64,000 nucleotides of DNA from contig NZ_CP063808.1 of assembly GCF_018128905.1 (NCBI RefSeq), positions 2,604,001 through 2,668,000 on the forward strand, written 5' to 3'. Positions 62,832-64,000 of this stretch are shown here, piece by piece. Each line of letters begins with the position of its first letter. Position 1 is the stretch's first letter. A program made the translations under genes and the position numbers. Source of the stretch: Streptomyces sp. A2-16 (GTDB lineage: Bacteria; Actinomycetota; Actinomycetes; Streptomycetales; Streptomycetaceae). Below the pieces are notes generated by a model. The model made no database searches, was not told the DNA's origin, and was given only the letters and a program-made list of their open reading frames with translations.

Positions 62832-64000
62832 ATGGCCAAACAGAACGTCGCCGAGCAGTTCGTGGACATCCTCGTCAAGGCGGGGGTGAAACGCCTCTAC
62901 GGCGTCGTCGGCGACAGCCTCAACCCGGTCGTGGACGCGGTGCGCCGCAACGCCGCCATCGACTGGGTGCATGTCCGGCACGAGGAGACCGCCGCCTTCG
63001 CCGCGGGGGCGGAAGCACAGATCACCGGAAAACTGGCCGCGTGCGCCGGCTCCTGCGGGCCCGGCAACCTGCACCTCATCAACGGCCTCTACGACGCCCA
63101 CCGCTCGATGGCCCCCGTCCTCGCCCTCGCCTCGCACATCCCGTCCAGCGAGATCGGTCTCGGCTACTTCCAGGAGACCCATCCCGATCAGCTGTTCCGC
63201 GAGTGCAGCCACTACAGCGAGATGATCTCCAACCCGAAGCAGATGCCGAGGCTGCTGCAGACCGCCATCCAGAACGCCGTCGGCCGCTCCGGCGTCAGCG
63301 TCGTCACCCTCCCCGGCGACATCGCCGACCAGCCCGCCCCCGAGAAGGCCGCCGAGACCGCCCTCGTCACCTCCCGGCCCTCCGTCCGCCCCGGTGACAC
63401 GGAGATCGACAAGCTCGTCGAGATGATCGACAAGGCCGACAAGGTCACCCTGTTCTGCGGCAGCGGCACCGCGGGCGCGCACGCCGAGGTCATGGAGTTC
63501 GCGGAGAAGATCAAGTCACCGGTGGGGCACGCCCTCAGGGGCAAGGAGTGGATCCAGTACGACAACCCCTTCGACGTCGGCATGAGCGGTCTGCTCGGCT
63601 ACGGCGCCGCCTACGAGGCCACCCACGAGTGCGATCTGCTGATCCTGCTCGGCACCGACTTCCCGTACAACGCCTTCCTCCCCGACGACGTCCAGATCGC
63701 GCAGGTCGACGTACGGCCCGAACACCTCGGCCGCCGCTCCAAGCTCGACCTCGCCGTCTGGGGCGATGTGAAGGAGACCCTGCGGTGTCTGACGCCGCGG
63801 GTGAAGGAGAAGACGAACCGGCGCTTCCTCGACAAGATGCTCAAGAAGCACGCCGACGCGCTCGAAGGGGTCGTCAAGGCGTACACCCGCAAGGTCGAGA
63901 AGCACGTCCCGATCCACCCCGAGTACGTGGCCTCCGTGCTGGACGAACTCGCCGACGACGACGCGGTGTTCACCGTCGACACCGGTATGTGCAATGTGTG
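62832..64000 (+). CDS. poxB: Pyruvate oxidase-type ThDP enzyme (PoxB-like, partial)
   Basis: The first 389 codons of a thiamine-diphosphate enzyme; the window ends inside it. The N-terminal pyrimidine-binding domain has the catalytic glutamate in VHVRHEETAAFAAGAEA and the GSCGPGNLHLINGLYDAHRS loop; the middle, FAD/nucleotide-like domain reads SPVGHALRGKEWIQYDNPFD and LLILLGTDFPYNAFLPDDVQ. This pattern is that of PoxB/pyruvate dehydrogenase (ubiquinone), which oxidatively decarboxylates pyruvate to acetate. The diphosphate-binding domain follows beyond the edge. The ATG at 62832 has GGAG a few bases upstream. It lies 55 bp after the PP2C-like gene. Confidence 0.88.
   Translation, partial: MAKQNVAEQFVDILVKAGVKRLYGVVGDSLNPVVDAVRRNAAIDWVHVRHEETAAFAAGAEAQITGKLAACAGSCGPGNLHLINGLYDAHRSMAPVLALASHIPSSEIGLGYFQETHPDQLFRECSHYSEMISNPKQMPRLLQTAIQNAVGRSGVSVVTLPGDIADQPAPEKAAETALVTSRPSVRPGDTEIDKLVEMIDKADKVTLFCGSGTAGAHAEVMEFAEKIKSPVGHALRGKEWIQYDNPFDVGMSGLLGYGAAYEATHECDLLILLGTDFPYNAFLPDDVQIAQVDVRPEHLGRRSKLDLAVWGDVKETLRCLTPRVKEKTNRRFLDKMLKKHADALEGVVKAYTRKVEKHVPIHPEYVASVLDELADDDAVFTVDTGMCNV

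Overview
This 64 kb window is from the chromosome of a Streptomyces or a very close relative. The DNA is very GC-rich with strong third-position GC bias, GTG and TTG starts are common, and several genes match families typical of Streptomyces, including an alditol oxidase of the AldO type, ROK, LacI and GntR sugar regulators, Tat-exported glycosidases with ricin-type CBM13 tails, and PF06182 ABC exporters. I see no rRNA, tRNA, CRISPR array, transposase or phage gene.

Region 1 (1-5.3 kb) holds small regulatory and enzyme genes: an NmrA-like protein cut by the window edge, two AraC regulators, two VOC proteins, a ThuA-like protein, a secreted peptidoglycan-binding protein and an Xre-type membrane regulator. 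Region 2 (5.3-16.1 kb) has a LacI regulator, two damaged polysaccharide genes (a GH43 C-terminal piece and an alginate-lyase-family gene) that have both lost their 5' ends, a type-B carboxylesterase, a second LacI regulator, a GH13 plus LLM-oxidoreductase operon, a decayed ATP-grasp gene, an orphan antitoxin-like gene and ppk2.

Region 3 (16.1-43.4 kb) is mainly a plant-polysaccharide utilisation locus. It has a PATR-repeat surface protein, a Tat-exported GH43, a GH43/CBM13 protein resembling exo-beta-1,3-galactanases, a PL4 rhamnogalacturonan lyase divergent from a rhamnogalacturonan acetylesterase, a DUF2264 protein, a GH2 beta-galactosidase with a complete sugar ABC importer, a GH30/CBM13 protein resembling endo-beta-1,6-galactanases, a ROK regulator and alditol oxidase. 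Read together it should strip and import galactose- and arabinose-containing side chains of pectin (rhamnogalacturonan I) and type II arabinogalactan. Similar palindromes recur at its promoters and upstream of the LacI gene. An unrelated block (27.0-32.5 kb: hydrolase/TetR, MFS transporter, ABC exporter) sits inside it.

Region 4 (43.4-49.3 kb) carries a D-2-hydroxyacid dehydrogenase, an FMN-binding protein, a radical SAM protein with unusual cysteine spacing, a conserved hypothetical, and a membrane protein joining sigma-factor-like and zinc anti-sigma-like cytoplasmic domains to an external cellulose-binding CBM2. The last is the most unusual gene here. Region 5 (49.3-55.0 kb) is a complete-looking 4-hydroxyproline catabolic operon with its GntR regulator. 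Hydroxyproline is abundant in arabinogalactan proteins, so it may work with region 3. Region 6 (55-64 kb) holds a lipoprotein, rsgA, an Ada-AlkA fusion with its ogt partner, small membrane and flavin genes, a degenerate PP2C-like protein with a proline-alanine linker, and a pyruvate oxidase-type ThDP enzyme cut by the window edge.
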